Source of the DNA: Chloroflexota bacterium
Lineage (GTDB): Bacteria; Chloroflexota; Anaerolineae; Aggregatilineales; Phototrophicaceae
Reading direction: 5' to 3'
DNA length: 64,000 nucleotides
Assembly (NCBI GenBank): GCA_013388745.1
Contig: JACAER010000016.1
Coordinates: 62,001-126,000 of the forward strand
The notes below the pieces were generated by a model. The model was not told where the DNA came from, ran no database searches, and saw nothing but the letters and a program-made list of their open reading frames with translations. Below, piece by piece: positions 24,987-34,233 of the stretch. Position numbers and translations under genes: made by a program. Position 1 is the stretch's first letter. Each line of letters begins with the position of its first letter.

Positions 24987-27366
24987 GCAGCACGCGGAAG
25001 CGCAGCCCGACGCTGCAAATGATAGCCGCAAGCATAAACAGCGCCAGAATCAGCGCTGTCACCGGCAGATCCGGTGGGACAAAGCGGAAGGCATTGCCCA
25101 CATGTAGGAGCGCATATGGCACCAGAAGCGTCACGATCAGGAAAAAGACACCCAGATAGGCCACCCCGCGCCGCCCTTTGAGCGTCGAAGGCCGCAGCGG
25201 GTCGAAGCCATGTATCAGCCAGAAGATGAGAATGCCGAACAGCGCGACAAACACGGTGATCGCGCTGCGTGCCATTTCCTTTTCCTGCCCATCGATCAGA
25301 TAGACCAGCGCATAGAGTACCGCCATCGCCACCCCGCCGATCAGGCCGATCGTGACGACGAAATCGAGCACGTCCTGCCGGAAACGCTTCATGGGGCTGG
25401 GCCGCAGTACTTGGAAGGCGATCAGTGTCGCCGGGATATTGACCGTGCCGAACGTCACCCAACTGATCTGCACAGGGGTGATAGGAAACGGCATCGCCAT
25501 AAAGCCCACAAACGTAAACAGCAGCAGCCCGTAGAAGTTTTTGACCAGAAACATCTTCATCGTGCCGAAAATCGTCTGCGTGATGGCTTTGCCTTCTTTG
25601 AACGCCAGCGGTAGCGTTGACACGGCGTTGTTCAGCAGCACGATGTCGCCGATGTCCTTGCTGATCTGCGCGCCGTCGTTCATCACAATCGCCAGGTTGG
25701 CCTCTTTGAGCGCCGGCACATCGTTCACCCCATCGCCTACCATCGCCACATAATGCCCGCGCGCTTTCAACGCCGCGATCAGACGCTTTTTGGTGTCGGG
25801 AGAAATCCGCGCGAAAAGGTCGGCGCGCTCTACGGCATTTTGCAGATCGGCGTCACTCATCGCGTCGAGTTGGTCGCCGGTATAGGCCTGTTCGACCGGG
25901 ATGCCCGCTTCGTGGGCAATAGCGCGCACCGTTTCCAAATTATCGCCAGAAATCACCTTGATCTGCACATCCTGCGCGCGGAAGGCCGCCAGCGTGTCGC
26001 GAATATCGTCGCGTACCAGATCGCTCATCACCACCAGCGCCAGCGGTTCGCACTGCACCTCAAGCTGTGTAGCATCGGGCGCGGTTGCCGCACGCGCAAA
26101 AGCCAGCACACGCTTGCCCTGTGTGGCCAGCCCGTGCGCTTTTTCACTGGCGGATTGCACCCAATCAGGCACTCGACCGTTCGCGCAAAGCAGCCGTTCG
26201 GGCGCGCCCATCACCAGTGTTTCGTCGGGCAGCACAATGGCGCCCCATTTACGCGCCGATGAAAACGGAATTTCGCGCACTTTGACGACATCCGGCGCGC
26301 CGGTGCCGCCCATGTATTGCGCCACTGCCGCCGCAGTGCGATTCTGGAAGGCGAGATTACTGGTATAGCGCCGCAGCAGACCGCTAACCTCTTCTGCCGG
26401 CAAGCCGTTCAGCGGGATGATTTCGCTCACACTGAGTTGGTTGCGCGTGATCGTGCCGGTTTTATCCAGGCACAACACCGTGACGTAGGCCATGCTTTCG
26501 ACGGCGTTGACGCGCTGAATCAGTGTTTGATGGCGGCTGATGCTCAGCGCCCCCAGCGTCAGCGAGAGAATCGCTACCAACACCAGCCCCTGCGGCACGA
26601 TACTTGTGACAAACACTACCGAATTCTGCAAAATTCCAAGAAATTCGACATTGTTGAGGAAGCCAGCCAGAAAGATCATCGGCCCCATCACGGCCATCAC
26701 CAACACCGTCACTTGCACGATCGACTCGATTTTTTCCTGTGTCGGCGTGAGCTGGCGTTTATAGGTTTTGGCGACAGCGGATAACTGGTTGATGGTGCTG
26801 TCTTTGCCGATGCGCGTGGCGACCATCAGGCCGGTACCTGCGATACAAAACGAGCCGGAATACAGGGTGTCGCCAGTGTTTTTCAAAATCGCGTCCGATT
26901 CGCCTGTAAGCTGCGATTCGTCTATTTCCAGTGCATCGCTGTGCAGCACACGGCCATCCACCACCAGACGGTCGCCGGGTTCGACGACCAGCACATCGTC
27001 CTTGACAATTTCTGAGCTGTGAATGCTGACCAGTTGGCCGTCGCGCCATACTTTGACATCGCGCGCCGCCAGCGCCGCCAATTGGTCCAGCTTGCGTTTG
27101 GCGTTCATTTCCTGCACCATGCCCAGCAGCGAATTCCACACGACGCTGAACCCGGCAAAAAAAACCGTAGCGTAGTCCCGGAAGAACAGCACGATGATCA
27201 GCAGCGTAAACAGCACAATGTTGAACAGGTTGAGCACATTGTCGCGGAAAATATCCCAATAACTGCGACCAACGCGGGCCTTAAAACTGTTGACTTCGCC
27301 GTGTGCCAGGCGTTCTTTCACCTGCTGCGTGGTCAGACCGGGATGAGAGGAAGCATTCTGTATCAA
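24952..27366 (-). CDS. Cation-translocating P-type ATPase (P2/CtpE-like)
   Basis: About 804 residues with all P-type motifs: actuator LTGESD, phosphorylation site DKTGTIT, nucleotide-binding segment with FSSARKWGAIVLP, hinge GDGVNDVPALKEAN. Ten hydrophobic helices are expected; helix 4 reads TSIVPQGLVLVAIL. The 'P-x-G-L' helix 4, instead of CPC, excludes heavy-metal pumps and fits Ca2+/Mg2+-type or CtpE-like transporters; the ion is uncertain. I prefer the TTG at 27366 (SD GGCGAGG just upstream); a GTG at 27390 is nearly at the predicted transcription start (TATAAT at 27404-27399 minus). It is convergent with and overlaps surE. Confidence 0.92.
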   Translation of the reverse strand: MIQNASSHPGLTTQQVKERLAHGEVNSFKARVGRSYWDIFRDNVLNLFNIVLFTLLIIVLFFRDYATVFFAGFSVVWNSLLGMVQEMNAKRKLDQLAALAARDVKVWRDGQLVSIHSSEIVKDDVLVVEPGDRLVVDGRVLHSDALEIDESQLTGESDAILKNTGDTLYSGSFCIAGTGLMVATRIGKDSTINQLSAVAKTYKRQLTPTQEKIESIVQVTVLVMAVMGPMIFLAGFLNNVEFLGILQNSVVFVTSIVPQGLVLVAILSLTLGALSISRHQTLIQRVNAVESMAYVTVLCLDKTGTITRNQLSVSEIIPLNGLPAEEVSGLLRRYTSNLAFQNRTAAAVAQYMGGTGAPDVVKVREIPFSSARKWGAIVLPDETLVMGAPERLLCANGRVPDWVQSASEKAHGLATQGKRVLAFARAATAPDATQLEVQCEPLALVVMSDLVRDDIRDTLAAFRAQDVQIKVISGDNLETVRAIAHEAGIPVEQAYTGDQLDAMSDADLQNAVERADLFARISPDTKKRLIAALKARGHYVAMVGDGVNDVPALKEANLAIVMNDGAQISKDIGDIVLLNNAVSTLPLAFKEGKAITQTIFGTMKMFLVKNFYGLLLFTFVGFMAMPFPITPVQISWVTFGTVNIPATLIAFQVLRPSPMKRFRQDVLDFVVTIGLIGGVAMAVLYALVYLIDGQEKEMARSAITVFVALFGILIFWLIHGFDPLRPSTLKGRRGVAYLGVFFLIVTLLVPYALLHVGNAFRFVPPDLPVTALILALFMLAAIICSVGLRFRVLLNRLWELFAPK

Positions 27367-27533
27367 GAAGACCTCGCCTATAGCCAACACTCGCGCCGAT
27401 TATAGCACGTGCCGCACGTCGCCGCGCGAAATGACAAAGTAAATATCCTGGACGTGTAAAAGAACACAAGACACCGCCGCCCACCGCGGTTACAATGAAG
27501 AGAGGAGGTGTGTTTCGTAAGGAGGAATTTACG

Positions 27534-27899
27534 ATGTCAGGCAAGATTCCGAATGCGCAGCCTCTTTGGGCTCTGCCCGGTCTCAACTCCCGCCTGGAAG
27601 TGTATACAGATCGAGTAGTGATCCGCCATACCGACATGTTCTCCCGCTATTTACCACAGATTTTCGGCGGCGATGAAATGCTGCCGCTTGCAGAAATCAG
27701 CGGCGCGCACTGCTGCGAGTCGCGCGGTCACGATAGCCCGTGGGTGCTCTTTGTCATTACCATGCGCAGCGAACACAAACATAGCATGGCTTTTCAGCGG
27801 CGCGATTACAAGTTGGCTCAGAACATCAAAACCTGGCTCGACACCCACATCACCAAAACAGAACTTTCACCGATACCGGGCGAAACCACCCCGGCCTGA
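27534..27899 (+). CDS. Hypothetical protein, possibly a PH-like fold (121 aa)
   Basis: The start at 27534 is fixed by a near-perfect AAGGAGG eight bases upstream. The sequence alternates beta-strands (SRLEVYTDRVVIRHTD, MLPLAEISGAHCCES, WVLFVITMRSEHKHSMAF) and ends with one amphipathic helix (QNIKTWLDTHI), which is the order expected of a small PH-like (bPH/DUF304-type) domain. This assignment is from strand pattern only. Without signal peptide or helix it should be cytoplasmic. It is divergent from the P-type ATPase and convergent with a large hybrid kinase, with a good bidirectional terminator at its end, so it forms a single-gene unit. Confidence 0.7.
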   Translation: MSGKIPNAQPLWALPGLNSRLEVYTDRVVIRHTDMFSRYLPQIFGGDEMLPLAEISGAHCCESRGHDSPWVLFVITMRSEHKHSMAFQRRDYKLAQNIKTWLDTHITKTELSPIPGETTPA

Positions 27900-27910
27900 G
27901 ACCCCAATGC

Positions 27911-27940
27911 AACACGGTGGGATCAACGCCCCACCGTGTT
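27911..27940. terminator. Bidirectional terminator
   Basis: AACACGGTGGG (27911-27921) and CCCACCGTGTT (27930-27940) form a perfect 11-bp stem with an 8-base loop, followed by TCTTT on the plus strand. It separates the convergent 27534 gene and the hybrid kinase (stop at 27944). Confidence 0.9.
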
Positions 27941-27943
27941 TCT

Positions 27944-30900
27944 TTAGCGTCCAGCATCTCCCACTGCGATCACACGCGCCAGCGCCGCCAGCAGCGTTTG
28001 CTGCGCTAATGGCTTGAGCAGGAATGCTGCCGCCCCCATCTCCATGACTCGCGCTTCTTCTTCGGCCACAGAAACAATGATGACAGGGATGCCGGCAGTA
28101 TTTGTGTTCTGTTTGAGCGCAGACAGGACATCCCAGCCGTTTTTCCCTGGAATGTAAAGGTCGCTGATAAAGACCGCCGGTTGCAGGCGTTCCGCCAGTT
28201 CCAGCGCTTCGTCGGGGTTCTGCGTGCCGATCACCTGATACGTTTTATCGCCCAGATAATCGCTGAGGAGTTGCAGCGTGGCCGCATCGTCGTCCAGCGC
28301 CACAATTGTCGGGCGGCCATCGTTTTTGATGCGTGCGGGCCGTGGCGTCACAATGGGGTGTTCATGCGCGGGCAGCAGGATATGGAAAGTGCTGCCCGCG
28401 CCGATCTTACTATCCACCCAGATTATGCCGCTATGCAGCGCGATCAGCTTTTGAGAGATCGCCAGTCCTAGTCCCGTGCCTTCGTATTCGCGGACACTGG
28501 AGCCGTCTACCTGCCGGAAAGCCTCAAAAATCAGGCGTTGATTCTCCGGGCTGATGCCGATGCCGGTATCGCGCACGCTGATCGCTAACCAATGGCCGTC
28601 GGCAACGCCAAGATAAGGCGGGACAGGCACTGTACCCTGAGAAACACGTCCGTTGGCAAGCGTTAGCATCTCGGCGGACAGCCTCACGCTGCCTTGCTGT
28701 GTGAACTTGATGGCGTTCCCCAGCAGATTGATAAGCACCTGGCGGATACGCTGCTGGTCGGCGTTCACCTGCGCCAGATCAGCCGCCAGGTTGAGCGTGA
28801 AGGCGAGATGCTTGCGTTCGGCCTGGGGCGCCACATCGTTGAACGCGGCCTCAATCACCCCCGACAAATCCAGCGGTGCCAGCGTAAGCTGCATTTGCCC
28901 GGCTTCGATTTTCGACAGATCAAGCACGTCGTTGATGAGTTCGAGCAGATGCTTGCCGCTGTGATGCACACGGCTCAGGCGGTCAAACTGCTTTTCGTTC
29001 AGTGCGCCATACATATTGCTCAGCAGCAGTTCGCTGTAACCGATGATCGCGTTCAGCGGGGTGCGCAGTTCATGGCTGATATTGGCGAGAAATTCGCTTT
29101 TGAGTTGATTAGCGACAACCGCTTGCTGGTAAAGCGCCGCATTGTTGACAGCCAGCGCCACTTGCGCCGCTACAGTGATGAGCGCTTCGCGATCGCCGCC
29201 GCTGAACGCCCGCCGTGTGCGTGTCGTATCCAGCCCAATGCTGCCGATCACCCGATCCTGCGCGAGCATCGGCGCGATCAGCACCGAGCGCACGCCCACT
29301 TGCGCCCAGGCCGCGCGGGCGCTTTCATCGATTTCTTCCGTGGGATTTTGCACATCTTCGATGGCGATTGTCGTGTTGCCGCGCATCAGCTTTTCGAAGA
29401 TGCTGTTTCCCTGCACCGTGAGCCGCGAGCCGATGACCCCGGTATCCGGGTATTCGGCCACCACAGTCGCGTCGCCGCTGTCGGTTTTTTGCAGCACGTT
29501 ATCCAGCAGCACGATGCCGCAGTGATCGACCTCAAACATTTCGGTGAGCATGTGCGCGGCGGTGTTCAGCACCGTCGCGCGATCAAGCGTCGCGCTGATA
29601 ATGATTGAGAGGCGATGGATGGCCGCCAGGCGGCGGGCGCGTTTTTTCATCACACGCAGATTATCTTCCACCTGGGCATAGAGCCGCGCGTTTTCAACCG
29701 CAATCGCTGCCTGCCGCGCCACAGCAAACGCGGTCTTAGCATCCTGCTCATGGTAAAAATCGACTTCGAATTTATCCAGCGTGATTAAGCCAATAAAACG
29801 CTCGTGGAACAGCATCGGCACCCCAATCCATGAGCGGGTATGGCGGGTCAGCGAGGTTGTCATCGCCACCCGCCAACCGGGATGTTTGCGCACATCGCCC
29901 ACAATTACCGGCTGATGTGTACGATACACTTCCGTCGGCAGGCTGTCGGCGCCGAAGCTCAATTCACTGCGCACAAAATCGGCAGGGAATCCGTGCGTGG
30001 CCTGCACCACCAGACTCAGGGTTTCTGCGTCTTCGTGCAGCGGCAGCATGATCGTCGCGCAGTCAAAGCTGACCACGCGCTGCAACTGTTGCAGAATACT
30101 TTCCAGCACTTCCTGTGGGTGCAGCGAAGAATTGACCACCTGCCCCACTTCCATCAGCGTATCGGCGATGCTGCGCCGCTGCTGTTCGGAAATCAGCAGG
30201 CGCGCATTGTCCAGCGCGACAGCGGCGCTGTTGGCGAAGGCCAGCATGACCTGGAGATCGTTTTCGTCGAAAGCGTTGGGGCGATTGGCATGAGATGTGA
30301 GCGCGCCCACAACTTTTTCTTTGGTAATCATCGGAATGCCCAAAAACGAGAGCGGCATTCCCGGCGGCAGTCGGAAATAATCGCGCGTGGCGTCGCGTTC
30401 CTGCGCGTTGCGCCAGAAAATCGGTGTGGACTGGGCAATCATCTGTGCCAGCAAATCATGCTGCGGGTCAAATTTCTTGACCGTGTGTTGAGGCGCTTCG
30501 CCTCTGGCGAACGTGTGGACTTCGAGCGTGCTGCGCTGTGGATCATACAGCGCGAATTCGAAGATTTCCGGCTTTTGCACCCGCTGGAAGGCCTCATACA
30601 CGCGCATCGCCAGGTCTTCGATATCCAGCGTTGCGTTGACCAGCAGGCTGACTTCGGTCAGCGCGGCCAGGTCTTGCGCGCGGGCACGCGCTTCGCTGAA
30701 CAGGCGCGCGTTATAGATCGCGACAGCCAGTTGATCGGCGATGGTCTGCATCAGTTCCACATCTTGATCGCTGAAAGCCGCGCGCTGTGCGCTCTCGATC
30801 CACAGGACGCCCAGCACATGTCCTGCGGCTTGCAGAGGCACGACCAACTCCGAGCCGACCAGCTTATGCAGCGCACCTGCTCGGAAACGGCTGTCCTGCA

Positions 30901-31603
30901 CGATGTCATTGACCACAGCCGGCTGCTTATGCTGAATCACCCACGTGCTCAGACTACTTTCGCTCAGCGGCAGCCAGGCTTTTTCGCTTTCGATATCCAC
31001 CGGGCCTTCGGCGCTGTGCGCGGCGGCGCAGCGCAGCAGCGATTGATCTTCGCTGAGCAGCAGCACTTGCACAAGCTGATGTTGAAACTGCTGCGCAATC
31101 TGCCTCGTGACCAGCGTCAGCACTTGCTTGAGATCGGTGCTCGCGATGATGGCCTGCGATACAGCGGCGGCAGCGCTCAGGCGGGCGTTTTGCTGCGCCA
31201 GCGATTCCAGCGCATCGGCGCTGTGATACAGAAAATGCAGGCGTTCGGTGAGCAGCGCGGCCAGCAGATGAGCCTCACTGGTGTTAGGCGCTGTGCTGTC
31301 CAGCCACAGCGCGCCGTAGTTGTGCGTCCCGTGCCGCAGCGGATACACCCAGCCAGCGGGGAAACCATCCCCGGCAGAAACTAACTCTGGCGTTTCCAGG
31401 CTGCGCCAGGTGGCAGATTCCAGCCAGCCGATCACCCCAGACAATGCCGCCGGCACACTGTGACACACAGCAATCTTGCCATCAGGCGTGAACAGCGCCA
31501 GTGCCGCCGGTATCAGGCTTTCGACAATCACTTGCGCTGCCGCCCCAGGCGAGGCCGCGTTTTGCAGGCGTTGGATGATTTCGCGATGGGATAGAGTTGG
31601 CAT
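27944..31603 (-). CDS. Multi-GAF hybrid sensor histidine kinase with C-terminal receiver
   Basis: A 1219-residue soluble signalling protein. The first 130 residues look like a degenerate GAF-like sensor. Four GAF domains follow (roughly 145-300, 315-480, 490-655 and 675-835), joined by helical linkers. The HisKA domain has the phospho-His in [19 protein letters not shown] (about 860). The HATPase domain has [21 protein letters not shown] and GTGLGLAIS. The receiver (about 1095-1212) has VALDDD, phospho-acceptor Asp in [13 protein letters not shown], and the conserved Lys in FLLKPLA. No membrane segment is present, so it senses a cytoplasmic or gaseous signal. There is no adjacent response regulator or output gene, so phosphotransfer partners are elsewhere. 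Such giant GAF kinases are common in Chloroflexota. Confidence 0.95.
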   Translation of the reverse strand: MPTLSHREIIQRLQNAASPGAAAQVIVESLIPAALALFTPDGKIAVCHSVPAALSGVIGWLESATWRSLETPELVSAGDGFPAGWVYPLRHGTHNYGALWLDSTAPNTSEAHLLAALLTERLHFLYHSADALESLAQQNARLSAAAAVSQAIIASTDLKQVLTLVTRQIAQQFQHQLVQVLLLSEDQSLLRCAAAHSAEGPVDIESEKAWLPLSESSLSTWVIQHKQPAVVNDIVQDSRFRAGALHKLVGSELVVPLQAAGHVLGVLWIESAQRAAFSDQDVELMQTIADQLAVAIYNARLFSEARARAQDLAALTEVSLLVNATLDIEDLAMRVYEAFQRVQKPEIFEFALYDPQRSTLEVHTFARGEAPQHTVKKFDPQHDLLAQMIAQSTPIFWRNAQERDATRDYFRLPPGMPLSFLGIPMITKEKVVGALTSHANRPNAFDENDLQVMLAFANSAAVALDNARLLISEQQRRSIADTLMEVGQVVNSSLHPQEVLESILQQLQRVVSFDCATIMLPLHEDAETLSLVVQATHGFPADFVRSELSFGADSLPTEVYRTHQPVIVGDVRKHPGWRVAMTTSLTRHTRSWIGVPMLFHERFIGLITLDKFEVDFYHEQDAKTAFAVARQAAIAVENARLYAQVEDNLRVMKKRARRLAAIHRLSIIISATLDRATVLNTAAHMLTEMFEVDHCGIVLLDNVLQKTDSGDATVVAEYPDTGVIGSRLTVQGNSIFEKLMRGNTTIAIEDVQNPTEEIDESARAAWAQVGVRSVLIAPMLAQDRVIGSIGLDTTRTRRAFSGGDREALITVAAQVALAVNNAALYQQAVVANQLKSEFLANISHELRTPLNAIIGYSELLLSNMYGALNEKQFDRLSRVHHSGKHLLELINDVLDLSKIEAGQMQLTLAPLDLSGVIEAAFNDVAPQAERKHLAFTLNLAADLAQVNADQQRIRQVLINLLGNAIKFTQQGSVRLSAEMLTLANGRVSQGTVPVPPYLGVADGHWLAISVRDTGIGISPENQRLIFEAFRQVDGSSVREYEGTGLGLAISQKLIALHSGIIWVDSKIGAGSTFHILLPAHEHPIVTPRPARIKNDGRPTIVALDDDAATLQLLSDYLGDKTYQVIGTQNPDEALELAERLQPAVFISDLYIPGKNGWDVLSALKQNTNTAGIPVIIVSVAEEEARVMEMGAAAFLLKPLAQQTLLAALARVIAVGDAGR

Positions 31604-31683
31604 AGCACATATGGAAAAACAACGACGAACACGTTTTATTATTACACAGATTGCCCAATCCAGCGGCGGTTAATTTTGTCATT

Positions 31684-31712
31684 TTGCGTTAAAGTCGGGT
31701 CCCGACGCGCAA
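31684..31712. promoter_or_regulatory. Long imperfect palindrome upstream of divergent genes
   Basis: TTGCG, a 5-base gap, then GTCGGG-T-CCCGAC, a 1-base gap and CGCAA form a nested palindrome in the 237-base divergent region between the hybrid kinase and the membrane protein at 31841. It could be an operator or a structured leader. Downstream, AACAGC-TAATT-GCTGTT (31810-31826) sits just before the ribosome-binding site of the plus-strand gene. Confidence 0.4.
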
Positions 31713-31840
31713 CGCCAGGCCGCGCTGTACGTATAGAGGATATAGTGTGACCCTATCAGGTGAGGATGCATGAGTTAACGCTCATCATACAGGGTGAAAG
31801 CATTTTGCTAACAGCTAATTGCTGTTTTAAGTGAGGCTAT

Positions 31841-32161
31841 ATGAACGAGGTAAGCAAACGCTCCAACGAGATTTCGACTGGGACATTCCTGATCGGGTTG
31901 GCGATTCTGTTCATCACCGGCTACTGGTGGCCGGGCATCATGTTTGTCATCGGCATTTCCTCGATCGCCCAGGCGTTGGGCGAAGGCAAAGCCTGGTACG
32001 CGGCGCAGGGCGGTCTGTGGGCCATCGGCATCGGGCTGGTGTTCGCGCTCGGTTTCAACCTGCCGCTGCTGCTGATCATCATCGGCGTGAGTATGCTGAT
32101 CGGCTACCGCTTCCGCCCGCCGATATTCGATGAAGAAAAACGCAAGAACGAAGAAGTATAA
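31841..32161 (+). CDS. Small membrane protein (106 aa)
   Basis: The start ATG at 31841 has GTGAGG upstream. A short polar N-terminus (MNEVSKRSNEIS) leads to three or four hydrophobic helices (TGTFLIGLAILFITGYWWPG, IMFVIGISSIAQAL, AAQGGLWAIGIGLVFALGF, LPLLLIIIGVSMLIGY). It ends in a charged tail (DEEKRKNEEV). The arrangement resembles the N-terminal membrane part of LiaF-like/DUF5668 proteins, tentatively. It is divergent from the hybrid kinase across a palindrome-rich gap; a functional link is possible but unproven. Confidence 0.75.
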   Translation: MNEVSKRSNEISTGTFLIGLAILFITGYWWPGIMFVIGISSIAQALGEGKAWYAAQGGLWAIGIGLVFALGFNLPLLLIIIGVSMLIGYRFRPPIFDEEKRKNEEV

Positions 32162-32212
32162 TCACGGGCGGCCTATCGCCTGTCTGTGGATCAGGGAAAG
32201 CAATGCGCGCGT

Positions 32213-32268
32213 ATAGGGCGCACGACTGCTGCTGTGCAGGAGGCGTCCAGCACCGCCCTATCGTGCGC
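32213..32268. repeat. Overlapping inverted repeats in an intergenic gap
   Basis: ATAGGGCG (32213-32220) is complementary to CGCCCTAT (32254-32261), and GCGCACGA (32218-32225) to TCGTGCGC (32261-32268). The two pairings share bases and exclude each other. The surrounding gap (32162-32438) has no gene and also holds repeat copy C. Confidence 0.4.
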
Positions 32269-32308
32269 AACGCCCGCACCCCACGCGCATTGAGCCTCTT
32301 GTCCAATC

Positions 32309-32388
32309 CCAGGGGGCACTTCGGCTGCCGCACACTTCAGCCTGTGGCGCACAACCCGCAAACTCGTAAGAACCGTAATCTTCTGAAA
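32309..32388 (+). repeat. Intergenic repeat, partial copy C
   Basis: Only the second half of the family is well kept: GGCTGCCGCACACTTCAGCC, TGTGGCGCACAACCCGCAAA and CTCGTAAGAACCGTAATC match copies A and B in order. The first palindrome (GGCAAAC/GTTTGCC) is missing, replaced by an unrelated GGGGGCAC stretch. It lies between the membrane protein at 31841 and the convergent nnr gene. Confidence 0.65.
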
Positions 32389-32438
32389 CAGACTGGCCAG
32401 TGCTGTCTTAGCTAACCGCTAATCGCGCTTAAAGTCTG

Positions 32439-34157
32439 TCAGCCCAGCATCCCCAGCGCCTCCGGCAGCGCATCCAGCACATCGCCCGCCAGTACCCCGC
32501 GCCTACTGCCCAGCCACTCCGCCGCCAACTGCCCGGCCAGCCCATGCAGGTAAGCCGCCAGCGCCGCCGCCTCAAACGCCGCCACGCCCTGCGCCAGCAG
32601 CCCCACAATCGCCCCCGCCAGCACATCCCCTGTGCCGGCCTTTGCCAGCGCATCGTTCTTAAACGGCAGCAGCGCCGCCCGCCCGTCCGCCGCGGCCACT
32701 ACTGTGTGCGCCCCTTTCAACAGCACTACCGCCTGCCATTCCGCTGCTTTGCTACGCGCCAGTTCCAGCCGCTGCGCCTGCACTTCCTCCGTGCTCAGCC
32801 CCGCCAAACGCGCCATCTCGCCCGGATGCGGCGTCAGAATCGTGTTGGCCGGCAGCAGCTTCCACCACTCCTCAATCTCGCTCAACAGGTTCAGTCCATC
32901 GGCGTCAATCACCAGCGGCGGCAGGCTGCTGAGCGCGCTTTCCTCCTCGCCCTGTTCGGCCTTGGCTGCCAGAAAGCCGATCGAACGTTTGCCACGCTTG
33001 GCCGGTGCTTCCGCCGGCTTATCCAGCAGCGTCTTGAGCATCGTCCGCGTCGTTTCCTCGCGCCCCCAGCCCGGTCCCAGCAGCAGCGCTTGATACGCCC
33101 CTAACTCCTCGCGGATCATTTCCGCGGCCTTTTCCGAAAGCACGCCCATATCCTGCGGCAGCAGCAGCCACGTCGGCTCCTGAAGTTGTGTAGCCAGCGC
33201 CATCACCACCGGCTGCGGCGCGCCTACGGTCACCAGCCCCGCGCCGCTGCGGTAAGCTGCGCACGCCGCCAATGCCGCCGCCCCCGTATAGTTGACCGAA
33301 CCGGCCACCAGCAGTGCTTTGCCGAACATCCCCTTATGACTGTTCAGCGGACGCTCCGGCAGCAGCGCTCTGGCGAACGCACCATCAACAAGAACAGTCG
33401 TAATGGCCTTCAGCGGTGGCAGATCATCGGGGATGCCGCAGGGAGCGACGTTCAGCGTGCCCACGTGCCCCGCGCCAGGAAAGACCAGCAAACCCGTTTT
33501 GGCGGCAATAAACGTGATGGTTTCATCGGCCTTGATAGCCTGTTTATCGAGTTGGCCCGAATCGCAGTCCAGCCCACTGGGACAGTCAACGGCGAGCACG
33601 TAAGGGGCCTTAGCCGCGTGCGCTGGCGGATCAGTGGGATCAATGTTGATGTATTCCGGTTTTTCGCTGCGGCGTTCATTGAGCGCCTGATTGACGTTGC
33701 GCAGCACTTTAGCGGCTTCGTCCTTGATCGGCAGTTTGATGCCGATGCCGAACAGCGCGTCAATCACCAGATCGGCGCTGGCGACCATGTTGCGCAGCAC
33801 GCGATACTGCTGGTCATCCTCGGCATAGGCAGCCAACAAACCCGCCTCGGCCACTGCTCTAAAATGCGCGTCATCTTCTGCGCGGTGCTTGAGCAGGTAA
33901 AAGCGCACCAGTGCCTTGCTCTCTTGCGCAATAATGCGGCCAGCGACCAGGCCATCGCCCCCGTTGTTGCCTGGCCCAATCAGCACCGTAACGCGGGCAT
34001 TTGGCAGTTGTTGGATGATTTTGAGCGCGCGGATCGCGGCTGCGCGCCCGGCATTTTCCATCATATCCGCGTAGCTGATTCCCGAAGCATCGGCAGCCGC
34101 CTCGATTTCGCGCATCTCTGCGCTAGAAACAACCTTAATCAATGTCTTGTCCCCCAT
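32439..34157 (-). CDS. nnr: Bifunctional NAD(P)H-hydrate repair enzyme (epimerase + ADP-dependent dehydratase)
   Basis: The 572 residues fuse a YjeF-N epimerase (residues about 1-235: SSAEMREIEAAADASGISY, VLIGPGNNGGDGLV, LVIDALFGIG, AVDCPSGLDCDSG) to a ribokinase-fold dehydratase (about 250-572: NSHKGMFGKALLVAGS, LLLGPGWGR, LVIDADGLNLL, LTPHPGEMARL, GTGDVLAG). Together they return hydrated NADH/NADPH to the active cofactor. Compared with E. coli Nnr there are two small inserts, one in the epimerase half (RRSEKPEYINIDPTDPPAH) and one in the dehydratase half (PAEAPAKRGKRSIGFLAAKA). I start at the ATG at 34157; an earlier GTG (34178) would overlap the terminator hairpin at 34171-34196. Confidence 0.95.
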   Translation of the reverse strand: MGDKTLIKVVSSAEMREIEAAADASGISYADMMENAGRAAAIRALKIIQQLPNARVTVLIGPGNNGGDGLVAGRIIAQESKALVRFYLLKHRAEDDAHFRAVAEAGLLAAYAEDDQQYRVLRNMVASADLVIDALFGIGIKLPIKDEAAKVLRNVNQALNERRSEKPEYINIDPTDPPAHAAKAPYVLAVDCPSGLDCDSGQLDKQAIKADETITFIAAKTGLLVFPGAGHVGTLNVAPCGIPDDLPPLKAITTVLVDGAFARALLPERPLNSHKGMFGKALLVAGSVNYTGAAALAACAAYRSGAGLVTVGAPQPVVMALATQLQEPTWLLLPQDMGVLSEKAAEMIREELGAYQALLLGPGWGREETTRTMLKTLLDKPAEAPAKRGKRSIGFLAAKAEQGEEESALSSLPPLVIDADGLNLLSEIEEWWKLLPANTILTPHPGEMARLAGLSTEEVQAQRLELARSKAAEWQAVVLLKGAHTVVAAADGRAALLPFKNDALAKAGTGDVLAGAIVGLLAQGVAAFEAAALAAYLHGLAGQLAAEWLGSRRGVLAGDVLDALPEALGMLG

Positions 34158-34170
34158 GCCTACTAGTGCA

Positions 34171-34196
34171 AAGGGCACAGCCTGCGCTATGCCCTT
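34171..34196 (-). terminator. Terminator after the haloperoxidase-like gene
   Basis: AAGGGCACAGC (34171-34181) and GCTATGCCCTT (34186-34196) pair with one wobble around CTGC; on the minus strand TTTG follows. It is 38 bases past the stop at 34234 and just before the nnr start. Confidence 0.75.
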
Positions 34197-34233
34197 CCGA
34201 ATTTGCTAATCAATTTACCGCATTTTGTGCCTT

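Noticed and set aside
29840..31384. 514-codon open frame on the plus strand
   Set aside because: It is antisense to the GAF-kinase gene, whose domains are all clear; the translated sequence is His/Gln/Arg-rich without any motif, as expected for a GC-rich shadow frame.
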